A stretch of DNA of 64,000 nt from Bowmanella yangjiangensis (GCF_017255015.1 NZ_JAFKCS010000002.1:1-64000), one strand, 5' to 3'. Counted from the first letter of the stretch, positions 40,545 to 50,005 are shown. Program-made: numbers and translations. Notes: generated by a model not told the origin, from the sequence alone.

Positions 40545-41813
40545 ATGGATATTTTAACTACGTACGGCTTTATGCTGATAGTCACGGCTGCGGTCGTGGG
40601 ATTCCTAATGGCCTGGGGTATTGGTGCGAATGACGTAGCCAATGCCATGGGGACCTCTGTGGGCTCCAAGGCACTGACGATTAAACAGGCCATTCTTATC
40701 GCCATGGTCTTCGAGTTCGCCGGTGCTTATCTGGCGGGCGGTGAAGTGACCTCTACCATACGTAAGGGCATTGTCGACAGTGCTTACTTTGTCGATACAC
40801 CTGAAATCTTAGTTTACGGCATGATTGCCTCCTTGCTGGCTGCCGGTATCTGGTTGGTTATCGCCTCTTATCTGGGCTGGCCAGTATCTACAACGCACTC
40901 TATCGTGGGTGCTATTGTGGGCTTTGCGGCTGTGGGCGTCAGTGCCGACTCCGTTGAATGGGGTCAGGTTGTGGGTATTGTTGGCAGTTGGATTATTACC
41001 CCGGCCATATCCGGTTTCCTCGCCTATCTGATATTTATGAGTGCCCAGCGCCTTATCTTTGATACGGATACACCTTTTGCCAATGCCAAACGTTATGTAC
41101 CTTTCTACATGGCGCTGGCCGGTTTTGTCATGTCTTTGGTAACCATTAAGAAAGGCCTAAAGCACATCGGCCTGCACATCGGTAATATGGAAGGTTATTT
41201 GATTGCCATTGCTATTGCTATAGCGGTTGGTGTGATTGGTAAGCTTTATATCAATCGTATCCAGATTGACCAGGAAGCTAACCGTAAGATGCAGTTTGCC
41301 AGCGTTGAAAAGGTCTTCGCCATTCTGATGGTGGTAACCGCTTGTTGTATGGCCTTTGCCCATGGTTCTAACGATGTGGCTAACGCAATCGGCCCCCTGG
41401 CTGCGGTTGTCAGTGTGGTGGAAAACCACGGTGAGATTGCCAGCAAAGCTAAACTGGCCTGGTGGATATTACCCTTAGGTGCCGTCGGTATCGTCATGGG
41501 TCTGGCTATTTTTGGTCACCGCGTTATTCAAACCATAGGTAAAGGTATTACTCACCTGACGCCAAGCCGTGGTTTTGCTGCTGAGTTAGCCGCTGCGACT
41601 ACTGTTGTGGTTGCCTCTGGTACCGGCTTGCCTATCTCTACCACGCAAACTCTGGTGGGAGCTGTGCTAGGTGTGGGTATGGCTCGTGGTATCGCGGCCC
41701 TGAATCTGGGCGTTATCCGCAATATTGTGGTGTCCTGGGTTGTAACTCTGCCGATTGGTGCCGCCCTATCTATTATGTTCTTCTTTATGCTGAAAGGTAT
41801 CTTCTCAGCCTAA
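40545..41813 (+). CDS. pit: PiT-family inorganic phosphate transporter
   Basis: A 422-residue membrane protein with the two inverted PiT signature repeats: GANDVANAMGTSVGSKALTIKQ in the first half and HGSNDVANAIGPLAAV in the second. About ten membrane helices are seen. GWPVSTTHSIVGAIVG and GLPISTTQTLVGAVLG are the matching second motifs. PiT carriers take up metal-phosphate driven by protons or Na+, with lower affinity than Pst. The stop codon sits in a CCTAAG triplet array, and a strong terminator follows. Confidence 0.95.
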   Translation: MDILTTYGFMLIVTAAVVGFLMAWGIGANDVANAMGTSVGSKALTIKQAILIAMVFEFAGAYLAGGEVTSTIRKGIVDSAYFVDTPEILVYGMIASLLAAGIWLVIASYLGWPVSTTHSIVGAIVGFAAVGVSADSVEWGQVVGIVGSWIITPAISGFLAYLIFMSAQRLIFDTDTPFANAKRYVPFYMALAGFVMSLVTIKKGLKHIGLHIGNMEGYLIAIAIAIAVGVIGKLYINRIQIDQEANRKMQFASVEKVFAILMVVTACCMAFAHGSNDVANAIGPLAAVVSVVENHGEIASKAKLAWWILPLGAVGIVMGLAIFGHRVIQTIGKGITHLTPSRGFAAELAAATTVVVASGTGLPISTTQTLVGAVLGVGMARGIAALNLGVIRNIVVSWVVTLPIGAALSIMFFFMLKGIFSA

Positions 41814-41835
41814 GCCTAAGCCTAAGAACCTTATT

Positions 41836-41863
41836 AAAAAACCCGGCACTCGCCGGGTTTTTT
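41836..41863 (+). terminator. rho-independent terminator after pit
   Basis: ACCCGGC (41841-41847) pairs with GCCGGGT (41852-41858) around ACTC, flanked by an A-run and a T-run of six. It closes the phosphate gene block. Confidence 0.9.
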
Positions 41864-41967
41864 ATGTCCATGGATGGACGGTATGCCTTGATCGCATGGA
41901 AGCGAGAGAACGGCGATGTCCATGGATGGACGGTATGGCGCGGTGGCATGGAAGCCAAGGAGCGCCG
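41864..41967. repeat. two 52-bp tandem repeat units
   Basis: Units start at 41864 and 41916. Each begins ATGTCCATGGATGGACGGTA and ends in a block with GCATGGAAGC and a GAG-rich tail; the middle differs by several bases. GTCCATGGATGGAC carries 6-base inverted arms. It lies between convergent genes, right after the pit terminator. This looks like a dispersed intergenic repeat family, but no other copy is in the window. Confidence 0.75.
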
Positions 41968-41996
41968 ATGTTGAGGAAAAACCTTATGCCTGGGGG

Positions 41997-43079
41997 CTAT
42001 TGTTCCTCTTGCAGCTTTTCTATGTAATCCCTTGGGGTCACACCATTCCAGGTTTTAAACGCCCGGTTAAAGCTGCGTGCGTCAGAAAAATGCAGTCGCT
42101 GTGCAACGTCTTCCAGGGCCAGTTGCTGTGCCAGCAGGGTCTTGGCTTCCTGATTCAACACCTGTTCACGGCACTGGCGAAAGCTACTGTGGCTTTCAGT
42201 CAGTTTGCGCCGCAATGTGGCTACGCTGTAACCCAGTTCGGCAGCTACCGCATCCTGGCTCTGGATACCCTGTTCAAGTAAATGGCGCACTTTGGTCACC
42301 AGATTGTTGTCGCCATTGCCCTGACCTAAATGAAACTGCAACTGGTTGTAGACACTGCTTAAGGTCAAAGGCGCCTGCCATTGTAGCGGTTGGTCAGCCA
42401 TATCTAATTGGTAATGCAAAACATAACAGGGGGCACCGAATTTGAGCGGTAAATGCGAAAATGCGGCCTGCAGTACCGAGTTATCGCCATTGTCTGCGCG
42501 GCTTTGCACTTTAATCAGGCTGTTGGCAGCCCCATGTCCGCCTAGTGAGCAGACCACCCCGTGAACGTAGAGTAAAACGCAGTCGAGATTAAAGCGGATA
42601 TGTATGGGGTCACTGTCGTCCAGATAGGGAAATTGCCGATCATCAATGATATACAGCAATTCCCGGTCACGGCGTTCGACTCTGTTGTAGGCTCCACCAT
42701 GGATAAAATTGTAGGACGCGGCCAGCTCCTGCAAGGCATCCTGCAAGCTTCGACATTTGCCCAAATTAGATAACACATGATCATTGGTGCCGGGCAGCAG
42801 CGGACGCTTGGACATATGCAAAGACTCGTCCCGTACCTCAACGGCGAAGGATTCAAGAATTCGCAGGAAGTCCACGATATTCAGTTGGGTGGCGTCACTC
42901 AGACCGGATTTTTGCAGTTGCTCGTCCAGGCGCATCCCGGCACTGGATAAAATCTGAGCCAGGGTACTGACGGCATTGGCCCGGATCATGGGGAGATCCG
43001 GGCTGAATGGTTGTTTTTCTGTCACGGGAAAACGGCACCCCATGGTAGACGGTTGAGCAAAATAGAGCATAAAGGTCAC
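41997..43079 (-). CDS. AraC-family transcriptional regulator
   Basis: A 360-residue regulator. The N-terminal part is of the Arabinose-bd type seen in OruR/ArgR-like AraC proteins (ILSSAGMRLDEQLQKSGLSDATQLN). The C-terminal 100 residues hold two helix-turn-helices: DAVAAELGYSVATLRRKLTES and EDVAQRLHFSDARSFNRAFKTWNGVTPRDY. The start is uncertain: the listed one is a GTG, with ATGs 9, 36 and 90 bases further in. It is last in a four-gene operon behind a TonB-dependent receptor and two hydrolases, and probably controls that operon in response to its substrate. Confidence 0.9.
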   Translation of the reverse strand: MTFMLYFAQPSTMGCRFPVTEKQPFSPDLPMIRANAVSTLAQILSSAGMRLDEQLQKSGLSDATQLNIVDFLRILESFAVEVRDESLHMSKRPLLPGTNDHVLSNLGKCRSLQDALQELAASYNFIHGGAYNRVERRDRELLYIIDDRQFPYLDDSDPIHIRFNLDCVLLYVHGVVCSLGGHGAANSLIKVQSRADNGDNSVLQAAFSHLPLKFGAPCYVLHYQLDMADQPLQWQAPLTLSSVYNQLQFHLGQGNGDNNLVTKVRHLLEQGIQSQDAVAAELGYSVATLRRKLTESHSSFRQCREQVLNQEAKTLLAQQLALEDVAQRLHFSDARSFNRAFKTWNGVTPRDYIEKLQEEQ

Positions 43080-43118
43080 GCCATATCAATCCTGCTTACG
43101 TTAGGTGCCGTAAACTGG

Positions 43119-44366
43119 CTAGAGCGCGTTCAACCAGGTTTTGATTTGGTTGATACCGCTGCTTGACCAGCCAAGCTTCAAATGATTGACGTTAATGGTG
43201 GCGGAGCCACCGTGATTACCCAGACCACTGGCATCGTTACAGCTGGATACAAATACTACGCCGTCAGATGGGCCGGTATGCTCATTGTGGATCAAGGCAA
43301 TATCCGCCTTGTTGCCACATAAATTGTGTACCCGTACGGCAGGATCGGTGCCCGCTGCGCGCACATCATCAACCAGCGAGTAGGGCAGGAAGGCATCAAT
43401 GCCCTGTCCATGGGTGTAGAAACCCCAGCCGCCTTCGTAGGTGGTGTACCAATCCTGTTCGCTGACGGGCAATGCATAAGTGCTGTCCCAACGTTTAAGC
43501 ATTTGCACCGAGCCAGGGAAGTAGCTGGAGGCGTAACTCCACTGGCTACCGCTTTGCCAGATGCCGTAGCATAAAATGGCATCGTGAGCGGTGGGGCCGT
43601 TAATTACCCCGCCACAGCCTGGATAAACCGCAAAGGTATGGGTCCAGCCATGACGAAATGACCAGTCGATACCGTTGTTTGGCCCGCCCAGCATAATTAA
43701 CCGCCTGACATCGCCCTGGTAGCTGGTACCCCAGGATTGGGTAACGGATGAAATATACATGCGGGCGTTAAAGGCGCTTTTCGACCAGGTAACCAGGTCG
43801 ACTTTACTCGCGCCGGTCTGGCTTTTGATGATACTGATGGCATTGGCAATCTGCTCTGCCCAGATATAACCATCACCATTTTTATGCGCCAGGGATAAGG
43901 CAAATACCTTGAAGTTGTCGGCCACCAGAGCTTGCATCAGACCCGTGCTCGGGCAGCTTTGCTGGCCACAGCCATAGTCTCCGGCATCATTTGGGTTTGC
44001 CCAGGCCAGATCGGCATCCTGATTGGCACCATGGATCAGCAGCACAGGCACGGCTTTGCTGTTGGTATTCCAGTTTGGCGCGTAATAAAGCAGGAAGTTG
44101 TCTGATGATGGGCTGGAGTCGGCAAAGAAGGTGGCCCGCTGACCACTTTGATCGCCACGGCCATCACTGGGAAAGGCTTCCTGACCAATATTACCGCTGG
44201 TATCCCGCCAGCGTTCCACTTTTACCCAGCCGTTACTGATACCGCTGGTGAAGGTTGCCTGCAGGCTGGTAGGGCCGGCTAGCGCCGACATACTCAGGCT
44301 GCAAAGGGCCAGGCTGATAGCTCCCAGCCAAAAGGAAAGTCGAAACAACGGGGCGGGCTTATACAT
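43119..44366 (-). CDS. secreted alpha/beta hydrolase, lipase- or depolymerase-like
   Basis: A 415-residue exported enzyme; the signal ends near LCSLSMSALAG. The oxyanion segment is VLLIHGANQDADLAW, the nucleophile elbow is VDLVTWSKSAFNARMY (Ser in T-W-S-K-S, a variant of GxSxG), and late His candidates lie in IALIHNEHTGPSDG. Many Trp, Tyr and Cys residues suit a secreted protein. The shape resembles bacterial triacylglycerol lipases and polyhydroxyalkanoate depolymerases. It lies 20 bases after the HSL-type hydrolase, in one operon with a TonB-dependent receptor, so it may break down a polymer or ester outside the cell. Confidence 0.78.
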   Translation of the reverse strand: MYKPAPLFRLSFWLGAISLALCSLSMSALAGPTSLQATFTSGISNGWVKVERWRDTSGNIGQEAFPSDGRGDQSGQRATFFADSSPSSDNFLLYYAPNWNTNSKAVPVLLIHGANQDADLAWANPNDAGDYGCGQQSCPSTGLMQALVADNFKVFALSLAHKNGDGYIWAEQIANAISIIKSQTGASKVDLVTWSKSAFNARMYISSVTQSWGTSYQGDVRRLIMLGGPNNGIDWSFRHGWTHTFAVYPGCGGVINGPTAHDAILCYGIWQSGSQWSYASSYFPGSVQMLKRWDSTYALPVSEQDWYTTYEGGWGFYTHGQGIDAFLPYSLVDDVRAAGTDPAVRVHNLCGNKADIALIHNEHTGPSDGVVFVSSCNDASGLGNHGGSATINVNHLKLGWSSSGINQIKTWLNAL

Positions 44367-44386
44367 AAGATTCTCCTTGGTGCTGT

Positions 44387-45340
44387 TTACGGGTTGGTCA
44401 GATCCTGTTTAAGCTGACTGGCCAGTGCCTGCCTGGCTTCCTTGGCAACCGGCAGGTCGCCAAAGGACAGAAAGGCATGAATGGTGCTCTCAAAGCTTTG
44501 GAAGCGCAGCAACACGTCGGCTTGCTGCAAGCGCCTGGCAAAGCGCTCTCCTTCGTCTTTAAGCGGGTCGAAACCCGCCACCATCAGTGCTGTGGGGGGC
44601 AGATGGCTGAGATCGGTGAGCTGCATGGGAGAGACTTCAGGATTGTCGCTACCGGCATGTCCACCAATGTACCAGTCGCGGGTGCCGTCAATGGCCGCGT
44701 TGGCCAGCAGATAGTCACCGCCGCCGAACATCAAGCGTGACGGATACTGGTCGTGACTGCTGTGCACATCCAGGACTGGGTAAATCAGGTACTGGGCTGC
44801 CAGTTGTTGGCTACTCTGGCTGTGCAAACGGTGGCTGGCCACTAGTGCCAGGTTGCCGCCGGCGCTATCGCCCATAATGGCAATACGCTTTGGGTCTGCA
44901 CCTAAGGTCCCGGCCTGTTTGAATACCCACTCCAGTGCCTGACTGACGTCATCCAGTCCTGCCGGGTAGGGATGGTCGGGGGCCAGGCGATAGTCCAGGC
45001 TGATAAACAAACAACCACTTTGCTGGCAAAGATCCCTGACCAGCGCGTCATAACAGTCCAGATCGCCCAGTGCCCAGCCACCACCATGAATAAACAACAC
45101 CAGTGGCAGCGGTTTTTGGCTGTCACCTAATGGCCGGTAAAGGCGCGCCGGAATTTTGCCGTCTTTGCCTGGGATAGTCAGGTCTGTTACCCGGCAATCG
45201 GGATTCACCGGCCCCTGAAGGCCGATAAACATCGCTCTGGCGCCGGCTCTGGACGCTTCAATACCGGTTTGTGCTTCATCGGTACTGGGGACATGCTGGT
45301 TAAATTGCGCCAGCAGCGCTTGGGTTTCCTTATCCATCAT
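44387..45340 (-). CDS. alpha/beta hydrolase of the HSL (hormone-sensitive lipase) family
   Basis: A 317-residue cytoplasmic esterase. The HGGGWALGD oxyanion motif, nucleophile GDSAGGNLAL, Asp in FDPLKDEGERFA and His in ESTIHAFLSFG make the full catalytic set in family order. It has no signal peptide. HSL-type enzymes act on short acyl esters. It starts 3 bases before the end of the receptor gene's region and is followed by the secreted hydrolase, so it may process oligomers or esters taken up by the receptor. Confidence 0.93.
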   Translation of the reverse strand: MMDKETQALLAQFNQHVPSTDEAQTGIEASRAGARAMFIGLQGPVNPDCRVTDLTIPGKDGKIPARLYRPLGDSQKPLPLVLFIHGGGWALGDLDCYDALVRDLCQQSGCLFISLDYRLAPDHPYPAGLDDVSQALEWVFKQAGTLGADPKRIAIMGDSAGGNLALVASHRLHSQSSQQLAAQYLIYPVLDVHSSHDQYPSRLMFGGGDYLLANAAIDGTRDWYIGGHAGSDNPEVSPMQLTDLSHLPPTALMVAGFDPLKDEGERFARRLQQADVLLRFQSFESTIHAFLSFGDLPVAKEARQALASQLKQDLTNP

Positions 45341-45343
45341 CTG

Positions 45344-47602
45344 TTAGAACCTGTATTTGAGGTTAAGACCATAAGTGCGGGGGGCGCCGTAATAACCTAG
45401 TTGCACACCAGGCGATGCGCTCAAGTCGAAGCCATGCTGACGGTACTCTTTGTCAGTCAGGTTGTTGCCATACAGGCTGACCTGCCATTGTTCGTCGTCA
45501 GACAGATACGTCACCGACATATCCATCAGGGTGTAGGCTGATTGCGCCAGCACTTCACTGCTGCTGACGGTCAGATAAGTCTTACTGCGATAGCTGGCTG
45601 ACACAGACCAGCTCAGACTGCCGCTATCCAAATCCATCCAGTATTCCAAACCAAGTCGGCCATTCCATTTTGGCGCGTTCACCAGTTCGCGTTTGTCGCT
45701 GATTTCCTCATCAAAATCGCCGATCAGTTCATCGTAGCCACCACCCAGGTAACCGGCGTTCATATTCAGTGTCAGCGCATCGGTGAGCACGGCGCTTAGC
45801 TCCATTTCAGCCCCATAAATAGTGGCTTTACCGGCGTTTTCGAACAGCGATAAAAAGGCGCCGGTATCTGGATCGATAGAGAAGCGACTGAGTTGGAAGT
45901 TCTTATAGTCGTTATAGAAGGCGGCCAGGTTCAGGCGCACGTTGTCATTATTGAGCATGGACTTAGAGCCAACTTCATAGCTCCACATGGTTTCCGGGTC
46001 GAAAGGCTGAGCAAAAGAGGTCAAACGGCCGTTGAAACCGCCGCTCTTAAAGCCTCGGCTGGTGCTGGCATACAGCAAGTGATCGGCGCTGAGCTTGTAG
46101 TCCAGCGACAGTTTAGGTGAAAAGTTGTTCCAGCTTTGTTCGGCATCATAGCCAGTGGGGCTGTAGCCAACCCCTGTGCCGAATAGCCGTTCCATTTCTT
46201 CGGCGCTATTGACGCCTGTACCGGCAAACTCTTCGCCGCGGCTGGATACCTGCTTCTTCTCTTTGGTATAACGAGCGCCTAAGGTCAAACCGAGCTCAGG
46301 GGTTAAATCCCAGCTCAGGTTGGCATAAATCGCACTGCTGGTATTGGTCTGGTCGCGCAGTCCGGCATTGACAACCGGGAAGGGGAAATACACATCATTG
46401 CCCAGTGGTACGAAAAACTCCGGTGCAACCGCACCACCGAAGGTCAGATCGTCTTCCTTAAAGTAATAGACTCCGGAAACCAGTGACATGCCGTCTAAGT
46501 TGTACAGCCATTGAAACTCCTGGCTGAGTTGGTCCTGATCCTCAAAGTTGTAAATCCCGAATGAGCTATCGGCGCTGCCATCAAGATCCAGGTGGGTACG
46601 GTAGTCCATTTGCCGGTAAGCGCTGATGGACTTGAAGGTACTATTACCGTTCAGGTATTCGAGGGTCAGGGCCGCGCCGCTGGTTTCCAGGCTTTCCAGA
46701 TCGTTGTAATTCACATTGACCTTAAAAGGATCATCACCCACTGGCAGCATCTTGCCTTGTGATACCGAATAAATGGCAGTTTCGCGGTGCGGTGTACGGG
46801 AGTGATTGGGTGAGCTGTCAGAGCCGTCCACAACCAGGTAAGCCGATAAATTATCGCTGATCTGATACAGCAGGCTGCCACGCCAGGCCAGGGTGTCTTT
46901 ATCGTAATCGTCCTCACCTGTCAGGGTGTTTTCGGCGTAGCCGTCACGTTTGCTGCTGGCCATGGCAAAACGGCCAAGCAGTTTATCATCCACTACGGCA
47001 CCCGTTATGCTGCCTTTGAGGTTCAGTAGCCCATAATTGCCGACGCCTACATCCACATAGCCTTCGGTTACATCGGTAGGCTTGGCACTGGTAAATTTCA
47101 CCGCGCCACCAATAGTGTTACGACCATACAGGGTGCCCTGAGGGCCACGCAGCACTTCAATTTGCTGAGGGTCCACCACGTCCAGAAACGAGCCTTGTAC
47201 CCGGCCCATATAAACGTCATCCAGATACACACCTACGCCAGGGTCGTTAAACGAAATGGAGTCTATTTGCCCTACACCACGGATATAAATCACCGCGTTT
47301 GACGCATCTCCCACATGCAGATTGAGGTTCGGCACATGGGACTCAAGGTCGCCGAGATCCAGGATCTGCATCTTTTCCAGTTCATTGGCCGACAGCGCCG
47401 TTACCGCAATAGGCACATCTTGCAGATTTTCGGTTTGCCGGGTGGCCGATACCTCGATGACTTCAATACTGCGCTCGGCTCGCTGCTGGGCTGGTTCTTG
47501 TGCGCTAACGGCAGGGCTTAACGCCAGGCTTACTGCCACAGCAAGCAGTTGCTTGCGGGGTTTAAGCGATAATGTGAATGAATTGTTATTGTGTGACATC
47601 AT
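45344..47602 (-). CDS. TonB-dependent outer-membrane receptor
   Basis: About 752 residues. I start at the ATG at 47602; the longer frame adds 35 residues without a signal. After the signal peptide (LLAVAVSLALSPAVSA) comes a TonB box region (SIEVIEVSATRQTENLQDVPIAV), the plug (NLNLHVGDASNAVIYIRGVGQ, LYGRNTIGGAVKF) and a 22-strand barrel ending in APRTYGLNLKYRF. The style is that of carbohydrate, lipid or aromatic substrate receptors rather than siderophore receptors with known marks. It heads an operon with two ester hydrolases and an AraC regulator. Confidence 0.94.
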   Translation of the reverse strand: MMSHNNNSFTLSLKPRKQLLAVAVSLALSPAVSAQEPAQQRAERSIEVIEVSATRQTENLQDVPIAVTALSANELEKMQILDLGDLESHVPNLNLHVGDASNAVIYIRGVGQIDSISFNDPGVGVYLDDVYMGRVQGSFLDVVDPQQIEVLRGPQGTLYGRNTIGGAVKFTSAKPTDVTEGYVDVGVGNYGLLNLKGSITGAVVDDKLLGRFAMASSKRDGYAENTLTGEDDYDKDTLAWRGSLLYQISDNLSAYLVVDGSDSSPNHSRTPHRETAIYSVSQGKMLPVGDDPFKVNVNYNDLESLETSGAALTLEYLNGNSTFKSISAYRQMDYRTHLDLDGSADSSFGIYNFEDQDQLSQEFQWLYNLDGMSLVSGVYYFKEDDLTFGGAVAPEFFVPLGNDVYFPFPVVNAGLRDQTNTSSAIYANLSWDLTPELGLTLGARYTKEKKQVSSRGEEFAGTGVNSAEEMERLFGTGVGYSPTGYDAEQSWNNFSPKLSLDYKLSADHLLYASTSRGFKSGGFNGRLTSFAQPFDPETMWSYEVGSKSMLNNDNVRLNLAAFYNDYKNFQLSRFSIDPDTGAFLSLFENAGKATIYGAEMELSAVLTDALTLNMNAGYLGGGYDELIGDFDEEISDKRELVNAPKWNGRLGLEYWMDLDSGSLSWSVSASYRSKTYLTVSSSEVLAQSAYTLMDMSVTYLSDDEQWQVSLYGNNLTDKEYRQHGFDLSASPGVQLGYYGAPRTYGLNLKYRF

Positions 47603-47786
47603 TTTGTGTAAACGCTTTGTTAACTTGTGAGGAGATTGTTGCGGTAAGGGGGGAGCAACAACAAGGACAAAAAACTTCAATCTAAGGGGACAAATACGCT
47701 CAGGCAAATGTGGTGCTTTCTGTTAGGATTAGCTAATTAGATTAACTTAATATCTTTTAATAGGTTAAATCACGAAGGAGTTCGGA

Positions 47787-48692
47787 ATGAAGTGGCCCAA
47801 TCTTAAACATTTGCACTATCTGGTGGTCTTGCATGAAGAACAGCATTTCAATCGTGCAGCCCAGCGCTGTTTTGTCAGCCAGTCTACCTTAAGCACCGCT
47901 ATTCAGAATCTCGAAGAGCAGTTGGGCTGCCAGCTCCTGGAACGGGATCATAAAACCTTTATTTTTACTGCGTTGGGGCTGGAAATGGTGGAGCGCTGTA
48001 AAACCCTGCTAAACGGTGCCAGCGAGCTGGTTGACTACGCCCACAGCGCGGGTAACTGGCAGGCCGGCAAGCTTAAACTGGGCATTATTCCCACCATTGC
48101 CCCGTTTTTGCTGGAGGGCTTGATCGGCACGCTTGGCGAAGCACTCCCTGACTTAAGCCTGCAGTTGCAGGAAAACACCACGGCAAACTTATTACGCGAA
48201 CTGCACGGTGGTGAGCTGGACTTGCTGATCCTGGCCTTGCCGATGGAAACCCCTGGCTGCAAGCAGATGGTGATTGGCCATGATCCTTTTCATTTGGTTG
48301 CTCATCCTGACATGCTGAGCCTGCTGCCCTCACCTATGGATTTTAGTGCCCTACCTAAAGACAGCGTGTTTTTATTGCAGCAGGAACATTGTATGACCGG
48401 CCATGCAGTGAGTGCTTGTGGGCTGAAACACAAAGAGCAGGTTAGCGCTTTGGCAGCCAGCAGTTTGTTTACCCTGGTGCAGCTTGCCAACAGCCGTCTG
48501 GGCCTAACCTTCCTGCCTGAGCTGGCGCTGAAAAGTGACATACTGCAACACAGTGCGCTGGTGTCCTTTCCCGCCGAAGATAAGGCGTACCGAGAGATTG
48601 GTCTGGTGTGGCGTAACGGCACTACCAGGGTACGTTTGTTCCGCCGCATAGCCGAGCTGCTGCAGCCGCTCATGCCTAAAGCGGTGCTGTAA
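47787..48692 (+). CDS. LysR-family regulator, OxyR-like
   Basis: A 301-residue LysR protein. The winged helix reads FNRAAQRCFVSQSTLSTAIQNLEEQLG. In the effector domain, EHCMTGHAVSACGL places Cys202 and Cys211 eight residues apart, exactly the spacing of the redox pair in OxyR, and sits in an OxyR-like context. LKLGIIPTIAPFLLEGLIGTL also matches OxyR relatives. It should sense peroxide through a disulfide and switch defence genes. Catalase or peroxidase genes are not in the window. It is divergent from the receptor operon across 184 bases. Confidence 0.88.
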   Translation: MKWPNLKHLHYLVVLHEEQHFNRAAQRCFVSQSTLSTAIQNLEEQLGCQLLERDHKTFIFTALGLEMVERCKTLLNGASELVDYAHSAGNWQAGKLKLGIIPTIAPFLLEGLIGTLGEALPDLSLQLQENTTANLLRELHGGELDLLILALPMETPGCKQMVIGHDPFHLVAHPDMLSLLPSPMDFSALPKDSVFLLQQEHCMTGHAVSACGLKHKEQVSALAASSLFTLVQLANSRLGLTFLPELALKSDILQHSALVSFPAEDKAYREIGLVWRNGTTRVRLFRRIAELLQPLMPKAVL

Positions 48693-48801
48693 ATTTTTAA
48701 AAAATAATTTAAATCTCACCAAACTATTTTCTGACTGGCCTCGACATTAAGAGCAGAGAATTACAACACGGCACGGAAAGTGAGCATGACTGGGGAAGGC
48801 C

Positions 48802-49344
48802 TTGTTCGAACAATCTGATGAGAAGCTGATCAGCAAGGCCATGAGCGGCAACAATGCAGCCTGGCAGAAACTGGTTAAACGCTACGACAAAGCTGTCTAC
48901 AACTATGGCCTGCGTATGACCGGTAATGCCGATGATGCGATGGATTTGTTGCAGGAAGTGTTTTTGTCTGTGTTCCGTAATCTGGCCAGCTTTCGTGGTG
49001 AAGGCAGTTTTAAGGCCTGGTTGTTTCGTATCGCCCATCATCGGATGGTGGAGTTTTACCGGCGTAAGCGTGATTACCAACCGCTGGATGAAGAAAACCC
49101 ACTGATGGATGAGCAGTCTTGTGTTAGTCGCCTGACCATTGCCGACGCCGAATCGCGGGAACTGATCAGGGCCATGCAAAAGCTGTCACTGGAGCAAAAG
49201 GCGGTGGTGGAGTTGAAGTTTTTTAGTCAGTTTACTTTTGAAGAAATTGCCGAACAGCTTGGGGTATCCAGCAATACGGTGAAGTCCCGCTTATACACGG
49301 GGCTGGGTAAATTGAAGGAATTGATGGAGGTGCAATATGTCTGA
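48802..49344 (+). CDS. ECF-type RNA polymerase sigma factor
   Basis: A 180-residue sigma-70 family member with only regions 2 and 4. Region 2 is NYGLRMTGNADDAMDLLQEVFLSVFRNL and FKAWLFRIAHHRMVEFYRRKR. Region 4 is VVELKFFSQFTFEEIAEQLGVSSNTVKSRLYTGL, the promoter -35 reader. It starts at a TTG preceded by GGGGAAGG. The anti-sigma-like gene overlaps its end by 8 bases. It probably drives its own operon in response to an envelope signal. Confidence 0.92.
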   Translation: MFEQSDEKLISKAMSGNNAAWQKLVKRYDKAVYNYGLRMTGNADDAMDLLQEVFLSVFRNLASFRGEGSFKAWLFRIAHHRMVEFYRRKRDYQPLDEENPLMDEQSCVSRLTIADAESRELIRAMQKLSLEQKAVVELKFFSQFTFEEIAEQLGVSSNTVKSRLYTGLGKLKELMEVQYV

Positions 49345-49984
49345 CAAGCATGAATTGTTTGCATTGTGGTTAGATGGCCAACTCTCGGCGTCACAGCAAC
49401 AGGCATTTGAACAGTTTTGCGCTCGGGACGATGAATTCGCCCGGCAAGTGGCATTGGCTAAACAGGTTAGCCATGCAGCTAAGCGCTATGAAGAACAGCC
49501 TGTACCTAACTGGCAAATACCGGCCATAGGCCCGCAGCCAGGGGCTTCGTTGTCCTGGTGGCGATTGCGAGCCATGCCGTCTTTGTCTTTCGGTATGTCC
49601 ATGTTAGCGCTGGTGATGGTGCTGTTCCGGGTTGAAGTGCAGATACAAAGTGGCGCGCTGACGGTCAGTTTTGCCGGACAGGGTCAACAGGATGAGATTC
49701 GCCGACAGGTTGATGCCGAAATTGCCCAGTTCCGTGAGCAGCAGCAAGTGCTGCTGGCTGATTACAGCCGCGAAATGCGCCAGCAACAGCAGGATGTCAG
49801 TAGTCAGTTGACCAGCTACTTGCTCACCGCCAGCCGCAGCGAGCGGCGGGAAGATTTTGCCGAATTGATTAAGTTCGTCAATCAGCAACGGGAAGACGAT
49901 CAACAGTTCTATGCCCGTCAGTTTAACAAGCTTCAGCAGCAGGTTTTTCAAAACCCGGAGCCTGTGGCCCAGGAAAACCTGTAA
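49337..49984 (+). CDS. putative anti-sigma factor, single membrane span
   Basis: A 215-residue protein with a short cytoplasmic N-terminal domain (ELFALWLDGQLSASQQQAFEQF, typical of anti-sigma zinc-less ASD folds), one membrane helix (SFGMSMLALVMVLF, about 84-98) and a Gln/Glu-rich periplasmic coiled coil (AQFREQQQVLLADYSREMRQQQQDV). It overlaps the sigma gene by 8 bases, the usual sign of a sigma/anti-sigma pair. The periplasmic coil is probably the sensor. Family assignment rests on context and layout. Confidence 0.8.
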   Translation: MSDKHELFALWLDGQLSASQQQAFEQFCARDDEFARQVALAKQVSHAAKRYEEQPVPNWQIPAIGPQPGASLSWWRLRAMPSLSFGMSMLALVMVLFRVEVQIQSGALTVSFAGQGQQDEIRRQVDAEIAQFREQQQVLLADYSREMRQQQQDVSSQLTSYLLTASRSERREDFAELIKFVNQQREDDQQFYARQFNKLQQQVFQNPEPVAQENL

Positions 49985-50005
49985 CCAGTAACTATGAGGT
50001 CAGCC

